From: Ornithodoros turicata
Lineage: Eukaryota; Arthropoda; Arachnida; Ixodida; Argasidae
Reading direction: 5' to 3'
DNA: 64,000 bases
Assembly: GCF_037126465.1 (NCBI RefSeq)
Contig: NW_026999320.1
Location: 3,534,001 to 3,598,000 of the forward strand
Position 1 is the first letter of the stretch. Every line of letters begins with the position of its first letter. Position numbers and translations under genes: made by a program. Positions 1 to 10,367 of this stretch are shown here, piece after piece. The notes under the pieces were generated by a model. It made no database searches and was not told where the DNA came from. It saw only the letters and a program-made list of their open reading frames with translations.

Positions 1-903
1 AAGAGAATGGTCGACGTTTCGACAGTGGCACTGTCTTCGTCAGGACAAAAGAGGTACAAGGGTTGCATATTGCTTAAATAGGTTTCCTGGGTGACGTCAC
101 AATCGGTGCAAGTATGCCACGTGGCAGTTGTCTGAGTCATATTCTGGAACATTCCGCAAGGTCAAGTCCGGGTGGTGATGTCATCTTTCTTGGGGAGCCA
201 GCTCAGGGTGAGCTGTACTGAGGCCATAGCTGAAAAGAAAAAAAAAGGAAAATAAAAGGAAAAAATGGGAAAGTATATCCCATCTAGACGACCAGATTCC
301 TTACTGTTGAAAGTACACCGGGATCTTCGTTAATGATTGATTGGAATTTGTAAATGAGGTAAGACTCGCGTTGTTCCCTGCCTCTATCGGAGCTAAAATT
401 TGATTGAAGAATAAAAAGGGCAACGTCATTTATTCAATGACCAGGCTGGTTGAAATGACGAGAAATAGAGAATAAATGACGTTGCCCTTTTTATTCTTCA
501 ATCAAACTTTAGCTCCAATAGAGGCACGGAACAACGCGAGTCTTACCTCATTTACAAATTCCAATCAATCATTAACGAAGATCCCGGTGTACTTACAAGA
601 GTAAGGAATCTGGTCGTCTAGATGGGATATACTTTCCCATTTTTTCCTTTTTTTTCCTTTTTTTTTCTTTTCAGCTATGGCCTCAGTACAGCTCACCCTG
701 AGCTGGCTCCCCAAGAAAGATGACATCACCACCCGGACTTGACCTTGCGGAATGTTCCAGAATATGACTCAGACAACTGCCACGTGGCATACTTGCATCG
801 ATTGTGATGTCACCCAGGAAACCTATTTAAGCAATATGCAACTCTTGTACCTCTTTTGTCCTGACGAAGACAGTGCCACTGTCGAAACGTCGACCATTCT
901 TTT
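1..903. repeat. Large near-perfect palindrome (foldback), arms about 435 bp
   Basis: Positions 1-435 are the reverse complement of 470-903, with a few small differences and a 34-nt loop (436-469). The right arm ends in CACTGTCGAAACGTCGACC, a motif that recurs at 1178-1197 and resembles the 3' ends of Penelope-like elements. Each arm also has a long purine or pyrimidine tract near 232-262 and 640-672. The structure probably continues to the left of the window. I infer two head-to-head copies of one retroelement end, or a foldback element. No protein is visible in it. Confidence 0.85.
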
Positions 904-1036
904 TTTAATCTATGTGTTAAATTGCCCATTAAATAAATTAGTTTTTGTTAACGTTCCTGTAATCTGTAGTCCAAGTCTTATTATTTCACTTTTATTCAAC
1001 TTCGTAGCCGTCTGATATATTAACCTATTTGTTCTA

Positions 1037-1063
1037 TATATATATGTATATATATATATATAT
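1037..1063. repeat. (TA)n microsatellite
   Basis: An almost uninterrupted run of alternating T and A just before the second palindrome. A shorter run at 1332-1348 follows that palindrome, so the two TA tracts bracket it. Confidence 0.8.
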
Positions 1064-1064
1064 A

Positions 1065-1289
1065 GAAGTTCAAAAACAGACGCGGAAACAGATTTTAGGG
1101 AAGTTAAACACACTAGTTTATTACATGGGGAGACGTTAAAAAGTAAAATGGGCAAGGGGTCGACGTTTCGACAGTGCCACTGTCGAAACGTCGACCCCTT
1201 GCCCATTTTACTTTTTAACGTCTCCCCATGTAATAAACTAGTGTTTTTAACTTCCCTAAAATCTGTTTCCGCGTCTTTTTTTGAACTTC
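1065..1289. repeat. 225-bp near-perfect palindrome with Penelope-like 3' motif
   Basis: Positions 1065-1176 are the reverse complement of 1178-1289 around the single base 1177. The centre is GACAGTGCCACTGTC, and the arms carry CGAAACGTCGACC. The outer arm sequence resembles the region after 903, so both palindromes probably come from the same retroelement family. It lies exactly where transposase gene A loses its 3' end, which suggests that the insertion removed or displaced the terminal codons. Confidence 0.85.
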
Positions 1290-1345
1290 TGTAAAACTTC
1301 GTGGCCGTTTGATAATCCTTTTACCTCACCCTATATATATATATA

Positions 1346-2009
1346 TACATTCTATGATCAGCTGCGAAATTGAGCAAAATACAGATGCAAGAAATGTCAG
1401 TTACAGGAACGGCTCTTAGTTCACCACTCGGATAATGTGTATCCTCTTCAGTAGGAATTACCTTCTTGCAAAGCATGACACAGATGTGTGCCACTTCCGA
1501 AGTAAGCAGCAACACGAGGCAGATGTTGTAGTATTCCCCGGCATTTGTCATAAACACTGTGCTATTTGTTCTGTTTGCTTCACGGTACCTTACGCTTGTG
1601 TACACCTTACTTTTGTTAATCAACCGGAAGCACTCTATGGCTTGAACTGGAGTTGAGCAGCCCAAACTCTCAAGAGCAAATTGTTCTACACGCGTAAAAC
1701 TCTGAACAGGATTGCCTCTACCAAGCAGGGTGGTACCTTGAATGGTTGTGGCTTTCTGTATTTGGGGGTAGCCGAGCATCTCCTCGCATAATGAGTGAGC
1801 TGCTTCTGGAAGCTGCACAATATGTGAGAGCAACTCAACTTCTTGCATAACGGCAATGCGCTCCAGCACTTGTTGCGGGGCACCTTTCGCTGCAGTAATG
1901 CAACTTACAACTCGTCCATTCCCACTCTCAAAAACAAAGGTCGAGTGGGCTCACAAAGGTCCAAGCTTCCTCACAGACTTCGCGAGATGTAGTAGCTTGT
2001 GGACGTTAA
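1346..2009 (-). CDS. Transposase A last exon, 3' part (C-terminal domain)
   Basis: Reading leftwards from 2009, the frame gives FNVHKLLHLAKSV, then KLGPL followed by TGA at 1951-1953, then AHSTFVFESGNG and APQQVLERIAVMQE. This matches unit C (NVHQLVHLAKSV, GPLWASSTF, PQQIGERCVMQG) residue by residue, so the TGA replaces the Trp of GPLW. The open frame continues to about 1346, where TA repeats and the Penelope-like palindrome begin. The C-terminus is therefore missing or displaced. The reading frame upstream of 2009 continues only after the TTAA element is skipped (next coding base is in 7992-8054). Confidence 0.75.
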
Positions 2010-2287
2010 AGGGACTCTGACCAGAAGTTCAACAAATATTTCGTTTGCATCTATTACGAAGGTAAAATATGCCTCCAAGCCACACGCGAAATATTTTGGC
2101 TGTGCGCGGCGGCAAAGTTTGCCAAACGGGGAGCTGAAAACCAGCTTGGCTTTTCGTCCTCAACTCGCGCAATCGGCGCCGAGATCTAGCCTCTTTGTAG
2201 TGGATATCCGCCAATTTCCGTGTGCGTGACGAAAACATGAGGTTCATATGTTTCATAGGGCGCCCGGACCGGAAGTTCTGTTAGTGA

Positions 2288-2541
2288 GTGTGTAAGTGCG
2301 GCGGCATCCGGAAAGCGATCTTCAATATGGACGTCGAAGGAAGAAATGCGGAGACTTCGAGCCCGGAACTTTTTCTGACCTTTCTGCGATCGAGAAGGAA
2401 ATTGTATGTGCTGAACAGTTTGGGAGCCTCTCTTTCGAAACGTCGCCGATGCCGCAAATGCGAGCCGAAGTCAAAGCTCTACCAACATCGGTCACAGATG
2501 ATGCAAACATGATCAGTCGTCTGTCTTCGACGGACAGGTAA
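2288..2541 (+). CDS. Candidate first coding exon inside the TTAA element
   Basis: About 280 bp of CpG-rich sequence after the left terminus leads into overlapping open frames with ATGs at 2288, 2296 and 2327. They end at a consensus-like donor, ACAG/GTAAGC, near 2536. One frame contains RRCRKCEPKSK, the other DDANMISRLSSTD. Which frame is used cannot be decided by eye. The layout (promoter-like CpG region, ATG, donor within 550 bp of the terminus) is what a transposon-borne gene would show. It may be the first exon of the gene that ends with the P2X7-like exon at 3283-3439. I do not recognise the protein from this exon alone. Confidence 0.4.
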
Positions 2542-3282
2542 GCGATGAGCTTTTTAACGCACACTGTGATCGAACGTGTAAACGTTCTCTGAAATTTCGT
2601 CTCCTCATATTTAATGCGTACTTGCTGTTTAAGGTGCCGGTGCGGCTAGTGTGTCATAATGCTCAAGGAGATCGAATGCTTGTGCTGCAAGGAGCTCGAA
2701 AGCGCAGCCGAATGATAGCAATATGTGTGCATTACAATCCACGGATACTTCCAACTTCTATGCCTCAATACGACTGTCCTGAAGGTGGCATATTTTGAAT
2801 TCCGTGGGGAAGGTAGCGCGAACCTGAGCGACCATATTCACAAGTAAGTCACATGTGGCCCTCTCGAACGATGTTAAAATTTAGGCGCTCAAAGGCCTGC
2901 ATTGAAGTCGCTATAAAGCTCCAGTACAGGGCGCAGCACATAAAAGACGGCACAATACAGAACTATGAATTGGAGAAAAGCAATATAGGCAACTGTGTAA
3001 TTGTCAGTGAGCTGTGTCTTAAGTCACCTTTTTATGTATTGCCCTGTGCTTAGGTTTTTAGCGTAGGCTTTTATCGATATTGAGTGTTCTTACTTTCGAT
3101 TCGCTGTAAAGTAAAAAAAAAATGTTCGTTTCTAAAAGAATACAGCATTTGTAGTAACATACATGGTGTGTGTAGATAAAAATCAGTGGCTCTCAAGTAC
3201 ATGTGGAAATGCCACGACACACACCCTGTACTGTGACCGGTTACCTATTTGCCTATAATATATTTTATGTACATCTGCGTAG

Positions 3283-3439
3283 ACGATATGGATATACTGC
3301 GTATCGCCAGTTTGCAAGGTGTTTTTACCACAAGCTTGGGAAAAACAAGAGCATGGTCATCCCAGCCTGTGCAGTGAACAGGATCTTGCAAGCCATCCAC
3401 ACAGAAACTGCCACAGGCTTCAAGTACCCAACATCCTAA
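3283..3439 (+). CDS. P2X7 intracellular-domain-like terminal exon
   Basis: The frame following the acceptor GCGTAG at 3277-3282 reads YGYTAYRQFARCF, then LGKNKSMVIPACAVNRI and TGFKYP, and stops at 3437-3439. The pattern T-A-Y-R-Q-F, then G-x-x-x-x-V-I-P-x-C-x-V-x-x-I, then TGF is that of the zinc-binding P2X purinoreceptor 7 intracellular domain found as stand-alone, high-copy proteins in many invertebrates. This is motif recognition, with no alignment score. Earlier exons with the expected Cys-rich stretch were not found with certainty between 2541 and 3283. The domain lies wholly inside the TTAA element, so it is either the element's own accessory gene or captured cargo. Confidence 0.55.
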
Positions 3440-3599
3440 CTGGAGGTACCTCTTCGCACAGCTCGTCTATCGCATTTAAAATAATGCAGCATCTGTATTT
3501 AGGATGACTTATAGCTCTGAGGATGATGCATGGTTCATGAGTTCAATATGTCCTTTTTAATGAGTCTTGCAGAACGATAGATGAGCACTCCTTTCGTGA

Positions 3600-3805
3600 C
3601 ATTGTGCACCGTTGCTATACTGAACAATTTCTTGAGCAAGACTGATGAACAAATGAAAAGCAGAGTGAAATGAAAAGTGTCTGTCTTTCAAATATACATG
3701 TTCCTTGTAACTTCTGTATTTGTTAAGTGACCCATGTTGATGTCCCCCTTATGTAATGCCCGCAAGGGCCTTTGAGGTATATTCATGAATAAATAAATAT
3801 CAAAA
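3600..3805 (+). mobile_element. LINE 3' tail (CR1/Jockey-like), plus orientation
   Basis: The sequence ending in CCCGCAAGGGCCTTTGAGG and ATGAATAAATAAATATC has the same layout as the LINE tail at 12640-12690 (a short GC-rich complementary pair followed by a TAAA-rich tail). No coding sequence is attached, so this is a 5'-truncated or decayed 3' end. Confidence 0.5.
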
Positions 3806-5008
3806 CCAGAAAAAGATGTAACATCTATTGTAATACCTATCCTCTTTTTGTGTGAATGATACATAAACATTCTCAGAAGGTATTTTGTCACACTTTGCCT
3901 CATTGTGCCTAGAGCCTAATTCAACCTCTTACATCATCTCCACATCCTCAATCTCCAAAGCTGTACAAGGCTAAAGTAATCAGGTACTACATAAAAAAAA
4001 GGGGAAGGAGGAAATTAAAAGCTAACACATCTAGAATTCAAAGAAACCCTGATGCTTTCTCGGGGCTACTCATGTCTCAATCCGGATCAGATCCCCATAG
4101 AAAACAGCTTTTCTGAGCCTCAGTGATTGACTGAGGCAATATTGATCGGCTTGATGGCAAGTGGGCTTGCGTCTGGTAGTGCGGTTTGGAATAAAGGGAG
4201 CAAGGAATATCTCTCTACGGTCTTAAGAAGGATATCACATAACCTGTCAAGGCATAGCATTTCATATTGCTTTCAGTAAGTACAACACTGCTCAAAGAAG
4301 TTTCGACCATTCATGTTGGGAAAACATGCTCAAGTTACCTCAGGCACTGCATCCAGATCTGGGAGTCACGTTCATAGACAGCACCTTATGAGAGGAACAG
4401 CGACAGTGCCCAGTGAAGACACTCCAGGAATTTTGTGCAGGTTTAAGGGGTCACACCTTTTAACAGTTTTGATGGAAAGCAGGGTGTGTGTAACACAAAC
4501 CTCTGGTGTATGAGTTCTTGTTATCTACAATCAGGTACCCATGTTCTAGTAATCTGGAAAAGCCTTAGCTCTCTTGCAGGAAGTTGCTAATGAATCTGAG
4601 TGTCTTTTGCGGAAACAGGTTGTAGTCGTCTTTCTATCCACCCTGCTTAGTTCCCTTAGCAAAAGCAAATATGTAATGCTGCACACAATATCTTATGCTA
4701 GCACACTACTTGCTTTGAGTGTTCTCAGGCTCCTGAAATAGAGCTACCTCGTGCATACGCTGTGCCATGTCGGCAAGAACATAAATCAGATTGCCTTTAC
4801 TTTCGAAATTGGCCCTTCAGTGCTTCATGTGACTGCAAGAATGGCATCCCCTAAACAATAGGCAATAAGAATTATTTCTACAATGTAATGAGCTTTGTAA
4901 AACAACAACTTGTATTTGAAAATATATTCTATATGCCGGGTGACGACCTCATAATGTAACAACCTTTACTGCAAACACCGCATAACACAACGATTAAAAA
5001 CAGAGCGT
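3806..5008. other. Unassigned interior of the TTAA element
   Basis: I see no coding frame with a recognisable motif, no tandem repeat and no paired inverted repeat here. Base composition is AT-rich and unremarkable. Confidence 0.4.
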
Positions 5009-5690
5009 AAACATTTTGACGCCTATCTGGGTGGCATCATCAGTACAACAGAGGCCAAAGACGAGCACATCAGCCTACTTATCTATGAGGGCGTCATATA
5101 CATCCGATAGGGGCCACGGTTTGTATTACAGGCTGATGTATCAGGTCTGATAAACCAGGACTCTAAGAACTTTCTAGGGCCACATCGCTAGTCATGTGCA
5201 AAGGTTACCGCACCATCAAAATTAAATACATATCCCTTAGGCCAACAATGGTAGACTAATTCGGTCCTGGTTTGAGTAGCATTAGAAGCCTTGGCGACGT
5301 CCCTTGTGTGCTCTTTTAGTCTTGTCCCACGTCTTTTGTCTGTCTCGCCAATGTAGGTGGCATCACAGTCTATGCACTTAACTTGATATGAACAGTCTTA
5401 ATGCCTGATGGGCAGAGTGCCCTTCAAATGGCGTATGAAACACCTTGGATGAAAGGAATGCACACCACTGATTTGACTCCTTCGATGTTGTTTTTGACTG
5501 TTCTCTGTTGTAGTGATGATGCCACCCGGATAGGCGACGAAACGTTCACTCTCTTTGTTCTCAACCGTTGTGTTAAGTTGGTGTTTTCAGCAAAGGCTTC
5601 TACATTATGAACTTTGTTTGAATGATGATTAGTGGCTAGCTTCATACCCTGGGCCACCACTAACAATTGCTTATGGTAGTGTGGTGAAAT
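5009..5690 (-). mobile_element. Penelope-like element fragment (linker and GIY-YIG endonuclease)
   Basis: On the minus strand the frame near 5424-5470 reads VCIPFIQGVSYAI, the linker motif that precedes the endonuclease in Penelope-like elements. The stretch 5290-5395 reads CIDCDATYIGETDKRRGTRL then KEHTRD, a GIY-YIG core with the Cys pair before it. In-frame stops break it, for example after TFAHD and before RCGP. Downstream at 5009-5050 there is a 3' motif GATGATGCCACCC with CGxCAAAA, and a second copy in plus orientation lies at 5511-5556, hinting at two head-to-head ends. It is a dead copy. Confidence 0.65.
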
Positions 5691-5789
5691 GGGGCAATGA
5701 GCCTTGTAAACAATTTACTTGGCAATATATTGATTTATCTGTCCTAGGTTGAAGAACCGTGTGGTGTTACATAACGGAGGGGCGTGTAA

Positions 5790-6250
5790 TTATACAAGAC
5801 CAATCACCTAAAGGCCTTGCTTCACACTACATTAAAATGTGATGCAAATGTAACGTGGCAAACGCTGCGTGGTGGCGATATTATAGGTTCTCCTCACGAA
5901 TTGTTGGCACGGTTGCGGTTAGTCAAGAAACTGCATATCCAGTTAATGATAGCAGGATCAAATTTTAACGAGGCTAGTTTGGCCAACAAGCGAGCATAAA
6001 GCACAGTGTCAAAAGCCCTTACAAAATAAAAAAAATACTGCATCTACATGGACACAGACATCAAGACAGTTTAAAATGCTGTGACCGAATTATGTTTGTT
6101 TTGCGTAAATACCATTTGCTAAAGCCATGCTGGAATTTAAAAATAGACTCAACATGGTTAACAACGTGCAGGTATATGATGTGCTCCATTAGTTTACAGG
6201 GAACCCTAAAAAGTGGAGCTGGTTAGTAGATAGAAGGGGCATAGTTGACA
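5790..6250 (-). mobile_element. LINE reverse transcriptase fragment (CR1/Jockey-like)
   Basis: Minus-strand translation with a few frame changes shows VPCKLMEHIIYLHVVNHVES then FQHGFSKWYLRKTN, and further on RAFDTVLYARLLAKL and INWICSFLTNR. These are finger and palm landmarks of LINE reverse transcriptases (PCKxMEHxIY, QHGF, FDTVxxxxLLxKL). The catalytic DD box is not present. Several stops and shifts make it a fossil. It directly abuts the Penelope fragment on its 3' side, so the two were probably brought together by nested insertion. Confidence 0.6.
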
Positions 6251-6977
6251 CCTCTTCTGAAGACAGAAATTAGCTTGTGACCTATACCCTCGACTCAGAT
6301 AGATACAAAGCGCCTTTCACACAGATTAACGCATCTTCGTTCCAGCACTTCCACCTTCAAATGTTAATCGATGTTGCGTGGTCTGTCATTCTTGTAACAC
6401 AGATCTTAGTTGAAATGCAGGTGCATAAGGGATGCTCTGAAAGAAAAGTGTTTGGTTTTAGTCCTCTTAATGTTTCCGAAAACAAACTTCATAGTGACTA
6501 TTCTTCTGAAATGAGCAACTCCAGAACGAAAGCAAAAAATATCTCTGGCCATATCGTTGTATCCACCTGAAACATGGCACTTCAATTGAATAATGGCGGT
6601 TGAAGATGATGATTCAATTTTAATGGCGCATAAGCAACTCCGGCTATAGTGCGCCGAAACCATGGAAAAATTGTGCCTATTAAAAATCAGACGATTATTC
6701 TAAAATAATATTATAATAAAAATAAGCTGTCGAAGAAAAGGAAGAAACAATTGTTGGCATTGTGTGGCTGGTGTCGAGTTTTCCACACTAGGTTCAATAA
6801 TAATGTACGCTAGATATGCTATAGCATCAAAAGTACAGCGATATACACACTCAGTATGTGGTGGGGATATGTGAAACCAATATAGCACATACTTACATTG
6901 CAAACTTCCTTGAAAAAGGCAGTCCAGGTCTGTCGAATTTGTCAGACTCGATACAAAGCCAGTAAGCACAGTGTGGA

Positions 6978-7211
6978 ATGGCTGATTCATCTTTCGAAAG
7001 CAGAGGTGCAGCCCCCCCGCCGACCTTTCGTCATCTCAATGCTTCAGAGCGGCATAGCCTAGTAAGGAGTCATCAGAAGAAAGCACGTAAGAAAGCATAC
7101 GTGTTACAGAACAGCTACGAGAATGATCGGATGCACTTGCATGGTTTTGAGTGCGTAGACTTGGAACTGAAACATAAATGTACTAACCTTGTTGAAACTG
7201 CTTTTCCGTAA
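6978..7211 (+). other. Unrecognised 77-codon ORF within the TTAA element
   Basis: An ORF starts at 6978 with MADSSFESRGAAPPP and continues through HLNASERHSLVRSHQKKARK to a stop at 7209-7211. Its composition (charged, basic, few low-complexity runs) is more protein-like than neighbouring frames. I do not recognise a family, and no clear donor or acceptor sites define it as an exon. It may be part of a second gene of the element or chance. Confidence 0.2.
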
Positions 7212-7991
7212 GAACCATACGAAGGCACACTTGGTTTCTTTAGACGAAGGTTCAAAGAATTCAACTTCAGCATTTGTAGTACATCATCAGGTCCCGATGC
7301 TCCTTTGAGATGCAGCAGACAGAATTTCGCTGAGGCTAGCATATGATTTCTATGGAGGCGAGTGACTGCTGTTGCGGTTCGTTGCTTCGCAGCAGATCAA
7401 GAACAGTACGCCTCAATGATAAGGGAACGTTCAGAATATGGCGAACAACTCCAACACCAACCCAATGACCCGAAAAAGGCAGGATGAGCCGGGAATCACA
7501 CAAGTTCGCAAGCTCGTCATATGGCAGCCATTACAGCTGACTGGATACGGAACCATACGGAACGCAAGACAACAGAACGCAGATTGAAAAGGCAATCGTA
7601 GAACCTACTGCATGTGTTAAATGCAGGGTATATTTTTCTTTTTGAGACTCTCTAATAAAAACTTAACATAGAAGAATGCCATTTCATAAATGGGAATTGA
7701 CAGGGTATTGTGTGACCACGTGACGCGTTTGAGCCAATTGTGGGTGGTGCCAGTGGCCCTCATGTTGACGTCATTTTGATGGTGGGCCGGGGTGGATATT
7801 GTATATAACGTATGTTTTCTCGGTTTGACGCTAGCGTGCTGCACTCGGATGAAGTCGAATGTTTAAAATTCGAGTTTAGAGAAACCGTGGGGTTTCAATG
7901 CGTGACTTTTCGCATGGAGAGTCCTTGTTGGGTGCTTTATCGACTGCAAGTACGAAAGAGCTCCCACAACTTCTGGTCAGAGTCCCTTTAA

Positions 7992-8054
7992 ACGTCATCA
8001 TCATCATACCGTAAAGTCGCAGCGCCTTGTCCACAAACTTTTTCAAAAGATTAT
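7992..8054 (-). CDS. Transposase A last exon, 5' part
   Basis: After a polypyrimidine tract and acceptor (minus-strand TTCTTCCTAG, AG at 8055-8056), the frame reads DNLLKKFVDKALRLYG then MMMMTF. This matches NLLRQFLQDMPILYCKASF in unit C. The first codon is completed by the single G left from the exon at 10367-10111. The reading stops exactly at the TTAA insertion and resumes at 2009. Confidence 0.75.
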
Positions 8055-8204
8055 CTAGGAAGAAAAAAAGGCAAAATAAATTGTAGCTGATGAACTGTAA
8101 ATTAATGAGGTGTATTGCTGTAAACAAATAACACTTTTAAACTATGTGATGCAAATAACAAGAGGACTAGTAGAGGGTGTGGGTTTAGGTGAAACATGGT
8201 GGAT

Positions 8205-8520
8205 GAACGCAACAATACACAGACGAACAACGCAGACAGGGTGTTCAACTTCAACTGAGATTTATTAGAAAGACACCCTACCCATGCAGCCCCTCAAATC
8301 GCTTCGAAAAAAGTGAGTGACTCCATTGGCGCCAAGAAGGAGAGACTTTCTGCTCACATTGTTTGTTGCCTGCATAATGCAGAAAGATTCTATGACATCC
8401 CTCCCATGACTTGTAGGGTGTATATCGATATGATTATCTCGTCAAGGAGAGGGAAGCATTCTCTGCATGAGCTACAGCGTCGTTTTAGAGGAAGTGGCAC
8501 GTCAGAGTGTAATTAGCAGC
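8205..8520 (-). mobile_element. Penelope-like 3' region fragment
   Basis: On the minus strand the segment contains AATAAATCTCAGTTGAAGTT followed by ACACCCTGTCTGCGTTGTTC and GTCTGTGTATTGTTGCGTTC. This resembles, in layout and wording, the tail after the GIY-YIG gene at 37485-37530 (AATAAATG, then GTCCGTCGTCC). The upstream part (8290-8520) has no intact frame. It is probably a 3' remnant in intron 4 of transposase A. Confidence 0.4.
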
Positions 8521-9604
8521 GGTGTTGAGTCAGCCGTTGCTTCATACATTAGCCCGTTTGGTCTACGTAGTGTTTGCTGCACTAAATGCCAACATGCACT
8601 GTCAAACACATAAATCGTTTCTTTTCATGTAATTGGAATGTGGTTTGTTCCATCCTACTTCAGCGCAGCAGACAGTACATAGGCTAAAGAGGCCGATGAT
8701 TGAAGGAACAGCTGACTCATCACTGCTGCAAATTCAACTCAGATGAGGCATTTCCTCTAAAACAATGCGCAGCTCATGCCCTGGGTGCTTCCCTCGACGA
8801 CCCTATCGAACAGACACTGCACGACGTGTGGGGGAGTTGATGTCAAACAAAACATTTTGAGCAGCAATGACGTCTCTTACCCTTAGGCACCAATGAGGTC
8901 ACCTTTGGGATTTGCTCACCAAGGGATTTAGCTGGCCAATCCGGGTAGTGTGTCATTGTAATGAATGTCAGTTGTAGTTGAACACCATGTTTGTCTTGCC
9001 GTGTAGTCTCTCTACTGACACACTTCAAATAGTGAGCCTCCATGTTGTCTCAGTTTGATTGGCTGTATCATCCATATGCTTGCTCAGATTAGGGCATACC
9101 CTATCTGGTTCATGGATCCTCCAGCTTGCATGCTTTCTGTGCCTTGTACTATGCGTGTAATTTTTTTGCATTTTTATATTATCAGTATGTTTTATGCATT
9201 ACATAAGCATTACAAATTATTGCAGAAGTACTGCATATCCTATACATTGTACATATTTTTATTGATGAGGCTAACAGTTATGCTGCCTGCATGTATAAGG
9301 CCCGAGGCTTTCAGGTTATATGTTTTTAAAAATTATAGAAGGGGTAAAAATTAGGTTTCATTTAGGGAGTCGTAATATTGAGCAATATCGGGTGGTATAT
9401 AAAAAATTGGTTCTCGCATTTCAGATGACCACCAGATGGCGAACGACTGTGTTAATGTGCTGCGCTTAGTGTTCTCCAGTGCCCGTATCACTGGCTGAAT
9501 TCGCACTTTGCAAAGCTGATTTTCATGTTTTTTTTTTCTTTGGGTCACCTTAAGTAACTCACCTGAAACACAAGGCCGTGCGCATGCACACCAGTTTAAC
9601 TTGG
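8521..9604. other. Unassigned intron sequence of transposase A
   Basis: There is no recognisable coding motif on either strand and no paired repeats. A T-rich stretch occurs around 9155-9260. Confidence 0.4.
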
Positions 9605-9715
9605 AGGCAGCTTAATCAGCCAGAAGTATTCTATGGACTGAACAGGAGGCGAGCAGCCCAAACTTTCACGAGCAGATACACGCGTTTTACACGCGTAAAA
9701 CTCTGAGGTAATACC
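9605..9715 (-). pseudogene. Orphan duplicate of the transposase C-terminal exon
   Basis: The minus strand closely parallels 1614-1705 at the nucleotide level (shared blocks include GAGCAGCCCAAACT and ACACGCGTAAAACTCTGA). It reads RESLGCSPPVQSIEYFWLI, matching ALESLGCSTPVQAIECFRLI of the real exon. It sits in the intron between exons at 10111 and 8054, out of order, so it is a partial second copy rather than part of the gene. The origin is unknown: partial duplication or remnant of another unit. Confidence 0.6.
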
Positions 9716-10110
9716 ACATAGGTTTCCTAGCAAATTTTATCCGAATGCTAGAATTCCTTCTCTGACTACCATGTAATTTATTTCGTTTGCCATCAAAATT
9801 AATCCTTTCTCCCTTTTCTCATCCTTTTTAAGAATAGGAAACCTATTCATGTAGTATATTGAGTGAATAATAGCAGTAGTGGTCATGTAATGTGTCGTGA
9901 AGCTGCGACTGGATTAGTTTATATAGCACGTGGATTAAATTATATGGCACTGCATTAATTTGTCATGCTTCAATTAAAATTTTGCCTCTGAACTAGGACT
10001 TGTGGAACTAGGACTTCAGACATTGGAATTGTTTCTGTAGAAATGTGTACTTAAAGGGAAACAGTGCTTTTCAGGATGCCACATTAACAACAGCATAAGT
10101 AAAGATGTAC

Positions 10111-10367
10111 CTGACTGAGCCAGTGCCCGTTCTGAGACTGTTGCAGTGTTGAGCATCCATATGACACGTACAAGAAGGCACCAATGGTTCCAGTACCGCT
10201 GTGGTAGAAGGCCGTCCATGCATGGGAGGCTGTAGTATAGTAACCAGTTTCTCCACTCACTGGCCTTCCAATGGAAACGCTCAGAGATGGAGCAAGGCAG
10301 TCGTGTGATGCACTTTGGTGGCCTAAGTGACGGCAGACGTCTGTTCAAAGTCTGTGTTGTGTTTGGA
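10111..10367 (-). CDS. Transposase A exon 4
   Basis: The exon starts after minus-strand acceptor AGGGAG and ends at donor CAG/GTACAT. The frame reads NTTQTLNRRLPSLRPPKC, ERFHWKASEWRNWLLYYSLP and LLPQRYWNHWCLLVRV. It aligns with unit C (RIKELNQRILKIRPP, ERAFWKATEWMFWLLY, ILPHRYLVHFALL). Phase in is 2 and phase out is 1, both matching the adjoining exons. No stops are present in this exon. Confidence 0.75.

Larger units (their letters stand above)
2010..7987 (+). mobile_element. 5978-bp TTAA-flanked DNA transposon inserted in transposase A
   Basis: The ends are perfect 20-bp inverted repeats, AGGGACTCTGACCAGAAGTT at 2010 and its reverse complement ending at 7987. They are flanked by TTAA on both sides (2006-2009 and 7988-7991). 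With one TTAA kept, the host reading frame runs ATG ACG TTT AAC GTC CAC without a break, so this is a clean TTAA-specific insertion into the transposase exon. TTAA duplications are known for the Kolobok and piggyBac superfamilies. The AGGG start fits Kolobok-like ends better than the CCC start usual for piggyBac, but I see no transposase of either kind. Contents are a CpG-rich 5' region, a candidate first exon, a P2X7-like exon, and nested LINE and Penelope fragments. Confidence 0.85.

Noticed and set aside
2010..7987. Assignment of the TTAA element to piggyBac
   Set aside because: The termini start AGGG instead of CCC, and no piggyBac transposase motif is seen. Only the TTAA target is shared.
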